Source: Mangrovihabitans endophyticus (GTDB taxonomy: Bacteria > Actinomycetota > Actinomycetes > Mycobacteriales > Micromonosporaceae). From it: a stretch of 50,651 bases of DNA. Numbering within the stretch: position 1 is the stretch's first letter; the number at the start of each line of letters is the position of its first letter. The stretch lies in assembly GCF_014646155.1 (NCBI RefSeq), contig NZ_BMMX01000041.1, positions 1-50,651 of the forward strand, given 5' to 3'. The position numbers and the translations under genes were made by a program. Of the stretch, positions 1-7,853 are shown in pieces. Below the pieces are notes generated by a model. It did not search any database. It was not told the origin of the DNA and worked only from the letters and a program-made list of their open reading frames with translations.

Positions 1-97
1 GGGCGGCGGCGGGCGGCAGGGCGGCGGCGGGCGGCGGCGCGGAGCGGCCGGGGCGCTCGGTTGGGCGGGCGCGGAACCGGGGGCGGGGGGCGGGGGG
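1..97. other. G-rich intergenic stretch, no gene seen
   Basis: Runs of ggcggc and ggggcgggg make up nearly all of this segment. It lies downstream of the GGDEF gene, which stops at 98. No start codon with a ribosome binding site and no clean hairpin was seen. It may be the 3' untranslated region of the rpe operon or the edge of another GC-rich repeat array cut by the window boundary. Confidence 0.5.
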
Positions 98-1090
98 TCA
101 GTCGGTGCGGCGGCGGTCGATCGCCACGTAGGAGCCCGGCTGGCTCTTCGCCACCTTCTTCATCTCCGACGCCACCGCCACCACCACGCGAGGATCGGTG
201 AACTGCCGCCCGTCGGACTTCGATTCGGCCACCCCGATGGACAGCGTCACCAGGGCCGCACGCTGCTTGTTGCCACGGCGGTCCGGCACTTCGATGTAGC
301 CCCGTTCCGCGTCCTTGGCGTCGTACAACTGGTCGGCGGTCTGTTCGAAATCGGTCACCGCCCGCTTGGTGAGCGGCAGCACCTGGTCCGGGGCGCAGAT
401 GAAGACGAAGTCGTCACCGCCGATGTGGCCGAGGAACACCGGAGGCCGGCCCGAGGTCGCCACCGCACGATGCAGGCTGCGCGCCAGCGCGGTGATGAAC
501 TCGTCGCCGCGGTCGAAGCCGTACACGTCGTTGACGCTCTTGAACCGGTCGATGTCGATGTAGCCGACCGAGTAATCCTTGCCGGTCTTCATCCGGTCGG
601 CGATCTCCCGGCGCACCCGGGCGTTGCCGGGCAGCCCGGTCAGCGGCGAGACCTCGCGGAACTCCTTGTTGCGTCGCAGCGTGGAGGACACCCGGGCGAT
701 CAGCTCCGCGGTGTCGAAGGGCTTGACCAGATAGTCGTCCACTCCCGCGGTGAGACCGACCACCTTGTCCACGGTCATCCCCTTGGCGGTCAGCATGATC
801 ACCGGGAGTGCGGAGGTGAGCGGTTCGGCACGCAGCCGCCGGGTGAGCTCCACGCCGTCCATGCGCGGCATCATCCAGTCCACCACGGCCAGGTCCGGGC
901 GGCTCTTCTCCATCACTTCGAGGGCTTCCTGGCCGTCCCCGGCGCGCAGTACCTCGTACCCGTGCATGGTGAGGTTGAACGCCACGAACCCGGCGATGTC
1001 CTCGTCGTCGTCCACCACGAGGATGACGTCCGGCCGCTCCTCCGGCTCCCGGATCTCCTCGGCCTTGTGCCGCACCACCCCGGTGCTCAC
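98..1090 (-). CDS. Response regulator with GGDEF domain (putative diguanylate cyclase)
   Basis: A 330-residue cytoplasmic protein in two parts. Residues 21-140 form a receiver domain with acidic pocket D27-D29, phospho-acceptor D71 (in VVDWMMP), T101 and K123 in VKPF. Residues 147-330 form a GGDEF domain with metal-binding D179/D181 in IDIDRFK and signature GGDDF at 224-228, which fits the GG(D/E)(D/E)F rule, so synthesis of cyclic di-GMP is plausible. No RxxD inhibitory site is evident five residues ahead of the signature. The GTG start at 1090 overlaps the rpe stop (GTGA, 1087-1090), so it is translated with rpe. No partner histidine kinase lies in the window. The chosen start is the overlap GTG. 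Domain identity is clear; enzymatic activity and the signal sensed are inferred. Confidence 0.88.
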   Translation of the reverse strand: MSTGVVRHKAEEIREPEERPDVILVVDDDEDIAGFVAFNLTMHGYEVLRAGDGQEALEVMEKSRPDLAVVDWMMPRMDGVELTRRLRAEPLTSALPVIMLTAKGMTVDKVVGLTAGVDDYLVKPFDTAELIARVSSTLRRNKEFREVSPLTGLPGNARVRREIADRMKTGKDYSVGYIDIDRFKSVNDVYGFDRGDEFITALARSLHRAVATSGRPPVFLGHIGGDDFVFICAPDQVLPLTKRAVTDFEQTADQLYDAKDAERGYIEVPDRRGNKQRAALVTLSIGVAESKSDGRQFTDPRVVVAVASEMKKVAKSQPGSYVAIDRRRTD

Positions 1091-1749
1091 CGGGTCACCA
1101 ACGATCGCAACCGGCGCACCGCGTCCGCCGGGTCGTCCGCGCCGTAGACGGCGGTGCCGGCGACGAAGGCGTCCGCGCCCGCCTCCGCGGCCTGGGCGAT
1201 GGTGTCCGCCGCGATGCCGCCGTCCACTTCGACCCGGACGGTGAGGCCGTCGGCGCCGATCCGGCGGCGCGCGGCGCGCACCTTGTCGAGCATCTCGGGC
1301 ATGAACTTCTGCCCGCCGAATCCCGCTTTGATGGTCATCACCAGCAGCATGTCCACGTAGGGCAGCAGTTCCAGGTACGGCTCGATCGGGGTGTCCCGGT
1401 CGATCGCCAGCCCGGCGCGCGCCCCGGCGGCACGCAGCGTCTTGGCCAGCGCCACCGGGTCCTCGCAGGCCTCGGCATGGAAGGTCACCGTCTCGGCGCC
1501 GGCCTCGGCGTATCCGGGTGCCCAGCGGTCCGGGTCGGTGATCATCAGGTGCACGTCGAACGGCATCGGGGTCGCTTTGCGCAGGCTCTGCACGACCGGA
1601 AGCCCGATGGTCAGGTTCGGTACGAAATGGTTGTCCATGACGTCCACGTGCACCCAGTCGGCGGCACCCTCGATGGCTCGTACCTCGTCGGCCAGGCTGG
1701 CGAAGTCCGCGGCGAGAATGCTGGGGGCAATGATCGGCGATGGGTCCAC
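1087..1749 (-). CDS. rpe: Ribulose-phosphate 3-epimerase
   Basis: Interconverts ribulose-5-phosphate and xylulose-5-phosphate in the pentose phosphate pathway. The 220-residue length is normal for this TIM barrel. Family motifs are in order: IAPSILAADF near the N-terminus, HVDVMDNHFVPNLT (metal His and Asp), FDVHLMI, the mobile loop GFGGQKF, and VEVDGGI with the second metal Asp, then phosphate-binding VAGTAVYG. The usual asparagine-proline before the GFGGQ loop is replaced by lysine-alanine (IKAGFGG). The start is uncertain: GTG at 1749 gives the standard N-terminus, while an in-frame ATG at 1788 adds 13 residues; neither has a strong Shine-Dalgarno. Divergent from the lipoprotein gene at 1832, so the short space between them must hold both promoters. 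Confidence 0.93.
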   Translation of the reverse strand: MDPSPIIAPSILAADFASLADEVRAIEGAADWVHVDVMDNHFVPNLTIGLPVVQSLRKATPMPFDVHLMITDPDRWAPGYAEAGAETVTFHAEACEDPVALAKTLRAAGARAGLAIDRDTPIEPYLELLPYVDMLLVMTIKAGFGGQKFMPEMLDKVRAARRRIGADGLTVRVEVDGGIAADTIAQAAEAGADAFVAGTAVYGADDPADAVRRLRSLVTR

Positions 1750-1831
1750 CGCTGAAGTGTATGGCCTTCGCTGGCCCGCATTCGCCATACTGCCGTCCGG
1801 AGAGGGCACATACCGCCGCGGGAGGCATGTG

Positions 1832-2734
1832 GTGCGGGTGCGACTCGCCGGCTCGGCGTGGGCGGCGATGGCCGGGGCGGTCGTGATCTTGACCGTCGGA
1901 GGCGTCATGTCCGGATGCGGCGCGTCCCGGCCCGCCGGGACCGACGGCGATCTGGTCGACGACTGGCCTCCGGTGCCCGCCGCGTCGCCGTTCCACCCGG
2001 CCGAGGGCGTATGCCACGAGGACGTCGCGGCGACCGAGTCGCTGGCGGAGTACCGGCCGGTCGACTGCGTCGACCTGCACCGCTCCGAGACGTTCCACGT
2101 GGGGGCCACGGGCGACGCCGCGGTGCCTCCACCGTCCGGTTCGGCCGCCGCCCGGGAGGCGTACGCGGACTGCGACCGCCGGGCCGGGCCGTTCCTGGGC
2201 GGGCCGTGGCGCGACGCCCGCATCGCCCTGCGCGTGGTGTGGCCGTCCCGGGCTGCCTGGTCCGGAGGCTCCCGGTGGTATCGGTGCGACGCGGTGCAGG
2301 CCGACTTCGACGGGCGCACCGCGAGCCGCTCCAGCAGCCTCGCGGGCGCCCTGCGCGACTCGTCCGATCTGCGCCTGGGATGTTTCGAACCGGCGGTCCG
2401 CAAGTCCACCGTCAGCGCCATGCGCCCGGTCGGGTGCGGCAGCGCCCACCACGCCGAGTACGCCGGGCTGTGGACGGCGCCCGAGGTGTCGTACGCGGAG
2501 GTGACCGGGGATCAGCACCGCGCCGCCGCCGGGTGCCGCACGGTGATCGCGCGGTTCACCGGCGTGCCCGACGACGACGATGTGCAGTACCGGGTGGGGT
2601 GGATCTCCTATCACCCCACCAAACCCGAATGGCAGCAGGGCGAACGGCGGGTGCGCTGCTTCCTGTGGTTCCGCGAGCGCACCCTGACCCGGTCGCTGAA
2701 GGACGCCGGCGCCGCCGCCCTGCCGATCAACTAG
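1832..2734 (+). CDS. Septum-formation-family lipoprotein
   Basis: A predicted 300-residue exported lipoprotein. The N-terminus is short and basic, followed by a hydrophobic stretch and a lipobox-like MSGC around residues 27-30, so lipid attachment at that Cys is likely. The mature part has regularly placed cysteines and two partial repeats of the type G/VxC-x-D/S-xxHxxEY/F (VDCVDLHRSETFHVG and later VGCGSAHHAEYAG), which is the pattern of the actinobacterial 'septum formation' family (Septum_form). The molecular role of that family is poorly defined. GTG at 1832 is chosen because GGAGG lies at 1821-1825 with a 6-base spacer; GTG at 1829 is the alternative. The stop TAG shares CTAG with the stop of the convergent sulfotransferase gene. 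Confidence 0.72.
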   Translation: MRVRLAGSAWAAMAGAVVILTVGGVMSGCGASRPAGTDGDLVDDWPPVPAASPFHPAEGVCHEDVAATESLAEYRPVDCVDLHRSETFHVGATGDAAVPPPSGSAAAREAYADCDRRAGPFLGGPWRDARIALRVVWPSRAAWSGGSRWYRCDAVQADFDGRTASRSSSLAGALRDSSDLRLGCFEPAVRKSTVSAMRPVGCGSAHHAEYAGLWTAPEVSYAEVTGDQHRAAAGCRTVIARFTGVPDDDDVQYRVGWISYHPTKPEWQQGERRVRCFLWFRERTLTRSLKDAGAAALPIN

Positions 2735-3375
2735 AGCTTGCCGTCCCGACGCGCCTCGGCGATCCGCTCGGCGAAGGCGGCGCTGTCGTTGAGCTTGGGG
2801 AACGGCTCCGCCGGGACGTCGACGCCGAGGAACGCGCAGAGCGGCTCCCAGCCGGCGCCCACCGGGTATTCCAGCAGGCGGTCCGCCGGGATCTCCCGGC
2901 GGACCGCGTCGTTGTGCTCCCGCATGGTGGCGATGGCGTGGTCACGGTCGGCGAACCGGCCCTGGAAGGTGCCGTCCCACACGGTGGCGTGCACCATCCG
3001 CATGAGGACCGCCGTCTCCGGCGACCCGGTGGAGCTGTCCGGCGGGTTCGTCGCGGCCTGGTAGATGGTCCGGTGCGCGCTCTCGTACCACTTCTCCGGG
3101 TCGCGGACGGTGAGAATGACCTTGGCGCCGGGGTTACGGGCGACGAGCTCGCGCCAGAAGTAGGTGCCCGGCCAGTCCACCGTGCTGCGGTATCCGGCCA
3201 CCGCGGCCTCCAGGCTGCCCATGTGGCCCCCGGCCGCGTCGGCCAGCAGGGCCGCACGCTTGGGCTCGTCGAACAACGGCAACATGTGCAGGCACGGCCC
3301 GAACCCCAGATGCTCCAGCGCGGCCTTCAGGCTGAGCGTCCCGGTCCTGCCGAAACCTGCCCCGATGATATCCAT
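2731..3375 (-). CDS. Sulfotransferase family protein (P-loop)
   Basis: A 214-residue cytoplasmic protein. The start GFGRTGTLSLKAAL (residues 7-20) is the 5'-phosphosulfate (PAPS) binding loop of the short sulfotransferase family common in actinobacteria and fungi. It is followed by a conserved WPG-TYFW segment, VILTVRDPEKWYES (3'-phosphate binding Arg/Ser region, about 95-108) and a C-terminal GWEPLCAFLGVDVP block, all typical of that family. The acceptor substrate is unknown, and some family members may not be sulfotransferases at all. The gene starts 38 bases after rsmB and may be read with it. The Shine-Dalgarno is weak, so the ATG at 3375 is chosen by homology to the P-loop start. Confidence 0.8.
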   Translation of the reverse strand: MDIIGAGFGRTGTLSLKAALEHLGFGPCLHMLPLFDEPKRAALLADAAGGHMGSLEAAVAGYRSTVDWPGTYFWRELVARNPGAKVILTVRDPEKWYESAHRTIYQAATNPPDSSTGSPETAVLMRMVHATVWDGTFQGRFADRDHAIATMREHNDAVRREIPADRLLEYPVGAGWEPLCAFLGVDVPAEPFPKLNDSAAFAERIAEARRDGKL

Positions 3376-3413
3376 ATCAGACTTTCTACCGCTTTAGCCT
3401 GACTTGCGGAAGC

Positions 3414-5051
3414 TCACTCGGCGCGCCGCAACACCGCCAGGAACATCGCATCGGTGCCGTGCCGGTGCGGCCACAACTGCACGGTAGGGCCCGGACCCAG
3501 CTTCGGCATCCCGGCTGGCAGCAACGTGCGCGCATCCACAAAATCAGCTTCCACACCGGAACGCCGGGCGCCCTCGGTCACCGACACCTGGGTCTCCACC
3601 ATGTGCGGGGAGCACGTGACGTACGCCACCACGCCGCCCGGACGTACCGCCCGCAACGCCGCGGCCAACAGGTCACGCTGCAACCGCGTCAACGGCGGCA
3701 GATCACCCGGCTGCCGCCGCCACCGGGCCTCCGGCCGGCGCCGCAGCGAACCCAGACCGGTGCACGGCGCATCGACCAGCACCCGGTCGAACGACCCGGC
3801 GGGCAGCAACGGATCGCGACCGGCGTCCCGCCCGTCCGTGGTGAGCACCCGCACCGGCATGCCCGCGGTGGCCCGCTCGACCAGTCGCGCGCGGTGCTCG
3901 GCGACCTCCACCGCCACCAGTTCCGCGCCGCGCTGCGCGGCCACCGCGCCCAGCAGACCGGCCTTGCCTCCCGGGCCGGCACACAGGTCCAGCCACCGGG
4001 CGTCGGAGCCCTCCACCGGCGCCGCGAGCAACGCCGCCGCGACCAGTTGCGAGCCCTCATCCTGCACGTGGGCGCGGCCGTCGACGATCGCCGCCAGCTC
4101 GCCCGGCGCGCCGCCGTTCAGATAGACCGCGTACGGGGAGAACGCTCCCGGCAGCCCGCCGACCTCATCGGCCAGGTCCACCGCGTCGGCCCGGCCGGGC
4201 CGGGCACACAGGTGCACCACCGGCGGCTGGTTGTCCTCGATCAGCAGCCGCGCCGTCTCCTCCAGATCGTTGCCGAGCACGTCGGCGAACGCCCGCACGA
4301 TCCAGCGCGGGTGGTGGTGCAGCACCGAGAGGTTGCCCACCGGATCCTGGGCCGCGTCCGGCGCCAGCCGGCCCAGCCAGGTGTCCAGGTCCGATTCGGA
4401 GATCTCCCGCATCACCGCGTTGGCGAACCCGGTCGCCCCCGGCGCCACCGACCGAACCAGGTCGACGGTCTGGTTCACCGCGGCGTGCGACGGCACCCGG
4501 GTGAACAGCAACTGATAGGCGCCCAGGCGCAGGGCGTCGCGGGCGGGCGGGTCGATGCGCGCCACATCGCGCCCGGCCGCGGCGGCCACCACCAGATCGA
4601 GGGTGCCCAGCGCGCGCAACGTGCCATAGGTGAGCTCGGTGGCGAACGCGGCGTCCCGCCCGTGCAGCCGCATCTCCCGCAGGATCTCCGGGAGCACCAG
4701 GTTCGCGTACGCGTCGTCGCGATGCACCGCGGCCACGGCTTCGTAGGCCGCCTGCCGCGCCGGATCCGACGGCGGCCGGCCGGGCCGGGGCCCGCGTCCG
4801 GAGCGCGCGTCGCGCCCCTGTCCCGCCCGGTTCATCCCACCCCGGTCCATCCCCGAGCGTCGGTCTCCGGCACCCGGACGACCGGCCTGGCCGCGCGCCG
4901 CCGGTCCCTGGTCGGGCCGACCGGGCAAACGGCCCCGTCCGGCCGCGGCGTGGGGCGGGCCGGCGCGGTGCGGACGCGCCCGCTCATCCGGCGCCGGGTC
5001 ACGCGGGTCATCCGCACGGGGGTCGGCATCGCGCTGCTCCGGTCCGGTCAC
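3414..5051 (-). CDS. rsmB: 16S rRNA m5C967 methyltransferase RsmB/Sun family
   Basis: Transfers a methyl group from S-adenosylmethionine to a ribosomal RNA cytosine. The 545-residue protein has about 95 disordered Pro/Gly/Arg-rich residues, an NusB-like RNA-binding domain (about 97-230), then a Rossmann methyltransferase. Methyltransferase motifs visible are DLCAGPGGKAG (SAM binding), VDAPCTGLGSLRRRPEARW (proline-cysteine release loop) and YVTCSPHMVET (second catalytic Cys in TCS). The GTG at 5051 overlaps the fmt stop as GTGA, which fixes the likely start and makes the long tail part of the protein; a start at one of the internal methionines near residue 70 would trim most of it. The rsmB-fmt pairing is conserved across bacteria. 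The exact target base is inferred from the family. Confidence 0.9.
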   Translation of the reverse strand: MTGPEQRDADPRADDPRDPAPDERARPHRAGPPHAAAGRGRLPGRPDQGPAARGQAGRPGAGDRRSGMDRGGMNRAGQGRDARSGRGPRPGRPPSDPARQAAYEAVAAVHRDDAYANLVLPEILREMRLHGRDAAFATELTYGTLRALGTLDLVVAAAAGRDVARIDPPARDALRLGAYQLLFTRVPSHAAVNQTVDLVRSVAPGATGFANAVMREISESDLDTWLGRLAPDAAQDPVGNLSVLHHHPRWIVRAFADVLGNDLEETARLLIEDNQPPVVHLCARPGRADAVDLADEVGGLPGAFSPYAVYLNGGAPGELAAIVDGRAHVQDEGSQLVAAALLAAPVEGSDARWLDLCAGPGGKAGLLGAVAAQRGAELVAVEVAEHRARLVERATAGMPVRVLTTDGRDAGRDPLLPAGSFDRVLVDAPCTGLGSLRRRPEARWRRQPGDLPPLTRLQRDLLAAALRAVRPGGVVAYVTCSPHMVETQVSVTEGARRSGVEADFVDARTLLPAGMPKLGPGPTVQLWPHRHGTDAMFLAVLRRAE

Positions 5052-5974
5052 TGGAGAACCTCCCCCGCGGCGAGGCGCAGGCCGCGCGCCCAGTCGGTGG
5101 CGGCCATCGGCTTCTTGCCGGCCGCCCGCACCTCGCCCAGCACGACCGGAGTGGTCGCGGTCCCCGCCAGCACCTGAGCCCGTTCCACATGCAACTCCCC
5201 CGGCGCCAGGTCCGGCCCGTTGGCCACCGGCCGCACCGGTCCCAGCTTGAGCCGCTCCTCGCGCAGTGTGGTCCAGGCGCCCGGAGCCGGCGTGCAGGCC
5301 CGGATCCGCCGGTCGACCGCGAACGCCGGATCGGCCCATCGCACCCGCGCGTCGTCCGGGGTGAGTTTGGGCGCCAGCGAGACGCCGTCCGGCGGCTGGG
5401 GATGCGCCCGCGCGCTGCCCGCCTCGATCGCGTCCAGCACCGCCACCAACAGCCCGGCGCCCTCGCTGGCCAGCCGGGCGAGCAGGTCCCCGGAGGTGTC
5501 GCCGGCACGGATGTCCTCGGTCAGGGTGCCGTAGACCGGGCCGGTGTCCAGTCCCGCCTCCAGCTCGAACACGCTCGCCCCGGTGACCTCGTCACCGTGC
5601 AGCACGGCATGCTGCACCGGCGCCGCCCCGCGCCAGGCGGGAAGCAGCGAGAAGTGCAGGTTGACCCAGCCGTGCACGGGGATCTTCAGCGCGTCCGGCG
5701 GGACGAGTGCGCCGTACGCCACCACCGGCACGCAGTCCGGGGCCAGGTCACGCAGGCGGGTGAGGAAATCCGGGTCGCGGGGCCGCTGCGGGGTGAGCAC
5801 CTCGACGCCGTGCGCGTCGGCCCACGCCCCGGCGGGCGACCGGGTGAGCCGCCGGCCCCGTCCGGACGGCGCATCCGGGCGGGTGACCACGGCGAGCAAC
5901 TCGTGCGACGACGCGGCGATCGCGTCCAGGGCGGGCAGGGTGACCTCGGGGGTACCGGCGAACACCAGTCGCAT
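5048..5974 (-). CDS. fmt: Methionyl-tRNA formyltransferase
   Basis: Formylates the methionine on initiator tRNA using 10-formyltetrahydrofolate. 308 residues, the normal length. The catalytic trio is present: N105 and H107 in NLHFSLLPAWRG and D143 in GLDTGP. The N-terminal FAGTPEV strand and a C-terminal OB-like domain from about residue 205 complete the fold. The ATG at 5974 begins only 2 bases after the def stop, and its own stop overlaps the GTG of rsmB, so the three are one translation unit. Formyl group addition (Fmt) and removal (Def) being adjacent fits their linked function. Confidence 0.96.
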   Translation of the reverse strand: MRLVFAGTPEVTLPALDAIAASSHELLAVVTRPDAPSGRGRRLTRSPAGAWADAHGVEVLTPQRPRDPDFLTRLRDLAPDCVPVVAYGALVPPDALKIPVHGWVNLHFSLLPAWRGAAPVQHAVLHGDEVTGASVFELEAGLDTGPVYGTLTEDIRAGDTSGDLLARLASEGAGLLVAVLDAIEAGSARAHPQPPDGVSLAPKLTPDDARVRWADPAFAVDRRIRACTPAPGAWTTLREERLKLGPVRPVANGPDLAPGELHVERAQVLAGTATTPVVLGEVRAAGKKPMAATDWARGLRLAAGEVLQ

Positions 5975-5976
5975 GA

Positions 5977-6534
5977 TCAGCGCCCCAGCCCGAAGATTCC
6001 GCGCCCGTGCGGGCTTTCCTTCACCGTGGGTGGGCGGGCGGCGTCGTACCACTCGGCGGCCCGGATCTGCTTCATCGCGTCCTTGCGCGCGGCGGCGTCC
6101 AGCCGGTCCAGGAAGAGCACCCCGTCCAGATGGTCCGTCTCGTGCTGGACGCAGCGCGCCATCAGGCCGGAGCCGACCAGCCGGATCGGGTCGCCGTGCT
6201 CGTTGAAGCCGGTGGCGACCACGTTCTGCCGCCGCTTGGTGTCGACGTAGATGCCGGGGATGGACAGGCAGCCCTCCGGACCGTCCTGCTCCTCCTCGTC
6301 CGGGAAGCTGAGCTGCGGATTGATGATGTGCCCCAGCACGTCGTCCACGTCGAAGGCGAACACCCGCAGGCCCACCCCGAGCTGCGGGGCGGCCAGGCCG
6401 GCACCGCCCTCGTCCTGCATGGTCTCGGTCAGGTCCCGCACCAGGCCCCGCAGTTCCTTGTCGAAGTCGACGACGGCGTCCGCCGGGGTGCGCAGCACCG
6501 GGTCACCGAAGAGACGAATGGGCTGGACGGTCAC
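5977..6534 (-). CDS. def: Peptide deformylase
   Basis: Removes the N-formyl group from nascent proteins; a metal (usually Fe2+) hydrolase acting at the ribosome exit. The 185-residue protein has all three motifs: GAGLAAPQ (44-51), EGCLS (87-91, metal Cys89) and HETDH (131-135, metal His and catalytic Glu132). The GTG at 6534 overlaps the stop of the P450 gene as GTGA (6531-6534), so it is coupled to that gene upstream and to fmt downstream. The C-terminal extension after the DHLDGVLF helix is of a length usual for actinobacterial forms. Confidence 0.95.
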   Translation of the reverse strand: MTVQPIRLFGDPVLRTPADAVVDFDKELRGLVRDLTETMQDEGGAGLAAPQLGVGLRVFAFDVDDVLGHIINPQLSFPDEEEQDGPEGCLSIPGIYVDTKRRQNVVATGFNEHGDPIRLVGSGLMARCVQHETDHLDGVLFLDRLDAAARKDAMKQIRAAEWYDAARPPTVKESPHGRGIFGLGR

Positions 6535-7817
6535 TCGGTGGTTCTCCTTCGCGGCTCTGCTGCCTGCCCGCCGGACGGTACCGTTGCCGACGGGGCCTCC
6601 CAGTCTACGGAGCCCGGATCCAGCGGCAGCGTCGCCCATCCGCGCAGGGTGAGCCGTTGCCGGCGCTCGCGCCCGCCGGCCAGGCGCAGCCCGGGAAACC
6701 GGCGCAGCACGGCGGGCAGCGCGATCTGCGCCTCCAGCCGGGCCAGCGGGGCACCGAGGCAGTAGTGCGCGCCGGCGCCGAAGGACAGCGGCGCGTTCTG
6801 CGGCCGGTCCGGGTCGAACCGGTCCGGCTCGGCGAACCGGTCCGGGTCGCGGTTGGCCGCCCCCAGCAACAGGATCATCTCGGCTCCCGCCGCCACCGGA
6901 CATCCGGCCAGCTCAAACGCCGGGCCCGCGTAGCGCTCGGTGAGCTGCACCGGCGAGTCGATGCGCAGGATCTCCTCCACGTACGCCGGGGCGCGCTCCG
7001 GCTCGGCGGCCAGCCGCCGGGCGTGCCCCGGGTGTTCCAGCAGCAACACCAGGCCGTTGCCGAGCAGGTTGGTGGTGGTCTCGAAGCCCGCCACCAGCAA
7101 CAGCGCCAGGTTCGCCATCAGCTCCTGCACGCTGAGCCGCTCGCCGTCCTGCCGGTGCGCGGCGTCCAGCGCGGTGACCAGGTCGTCGCGCGGCTGCGCC
7201 CGGCGCCGCTCGATCAGGTGACGGAAGTACGCCTCCAGCTCCCCCGCCGCCTGATGGGCGACCCGGGCCTGCTGCTCGTCGAAACGCACCTCCAGCACCG
7301 CGGTCAGCGCCTCGGCGAGACGCCGGAACTGACCCCGGTCGGCCGGTGGCACGCCGAGCAGGGCGCAGATGACCGCGATCGGCAGCGGGTACGCCAGATG
7401 CGCCACGAAGTCCGGTTCGGGTTCCTGGGCGAGCTCGGCGAGCAGCACGCCGACCTGGTTCTCGATCAGCTCGCGCAGCCCGGCGACCCGGCGGGCGGTG
7501 AACACGCCGGAGGCCAGGCGCCGCATCCGGGTGTGGTCCGGCGGGTTCCGCCGCAGCATGGAGTCGGCGAACAGCTCCACCGCACGGTTGCTCCGCCAGT
7601 CGCTCCACCGCCGGTCTAGCTGCGCGCTGTCGTACGCGTGCACGGCCGGGTCGCGCAGCACCGCGTCGATCGCGGCGTACCCGCTGACGAAGTAGGTCCC
7701 GTCCAGGTCCAGCACCGGCCCGTGGGCGCGCAACGCGGCGTAGGCCACATGCGGGTCGGTGACCGGCCGGGGCGAGAGGAGCATGCGTACGGCGTCGACG
7801 GCATCCATGGGGACCAT
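6531..7817 (-). CDS. Cytochrome P450
   Basis: A 428-residue soluble haem monooxygenase. The oxygen-activating I-helix motif AGFETT is at 243-248, the ExxR pair is E282-R285, and the haem loop FGAGAHYCLG is at 346-355 with the thiolate ligand Cys353. The N-terminus has no membrane anchor, so it is a class I bacterial type that needs a ferredoxin and reductase; neither is encoded here. Its stop codon overlaps the def start, so it sits inside a housekeeping operon. Substrate unknown; bacterial P450s of this size mostly hydroxylate polyketides, terpenes or fatty acids. ATG at 7817 and ATG at 7808 are both possible starts. About 25 residues after the core are Pro/Gly/Arg rich. Confidence 0.93.
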   Translation of the reverse strand: MVPMDAVDAVRMLLSPRPVTDPHVAYAALRAHGPVLDLDGTYFVSGYAAIDAVLRDPAVHAYDSAQLDRRWSDWRSNRAVELFADSMLRRNPPDHTRMRRLASGVFTARRVAGLRELIENQVGVLLAELAQEPEPDFVAHLAYPLPIAVICALLGVPPADRGQFRRLAEALTAVLEVRFDEQQARVAHQAAGELEAYFRHLIERRRAQPRDDLVTALDAAHRQDGERLSVQELMANLALLLVAGFETTTNLLGNGLVLLLEHPGHARRLAAEPERAPAYVEEILRIDSPVQLTERYAGPAFELAGCPVAAGAEMILLLGAANRDPDRFAEPDRFDPDRPQNAPLSFGAGAHYCLGAPLARLEAQIALPAVLRRFPGLRLAGGRERRQRLTLRGWATLPLDPGSVDWEAPSATVPSGGQAAEPRRRTTE

Positions 7818-7853
7818 TGAACCGTTTCCGCGGCGAGGCCGGCACGGGCCGGT

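Noticed and set aside
1858..3402. Plus-strand open frame of 514 codons over the lipoprotein and sulfotransferase genes
   Set aside because: It is Arg-rich noise in another frame; the two real genes have family motifs.
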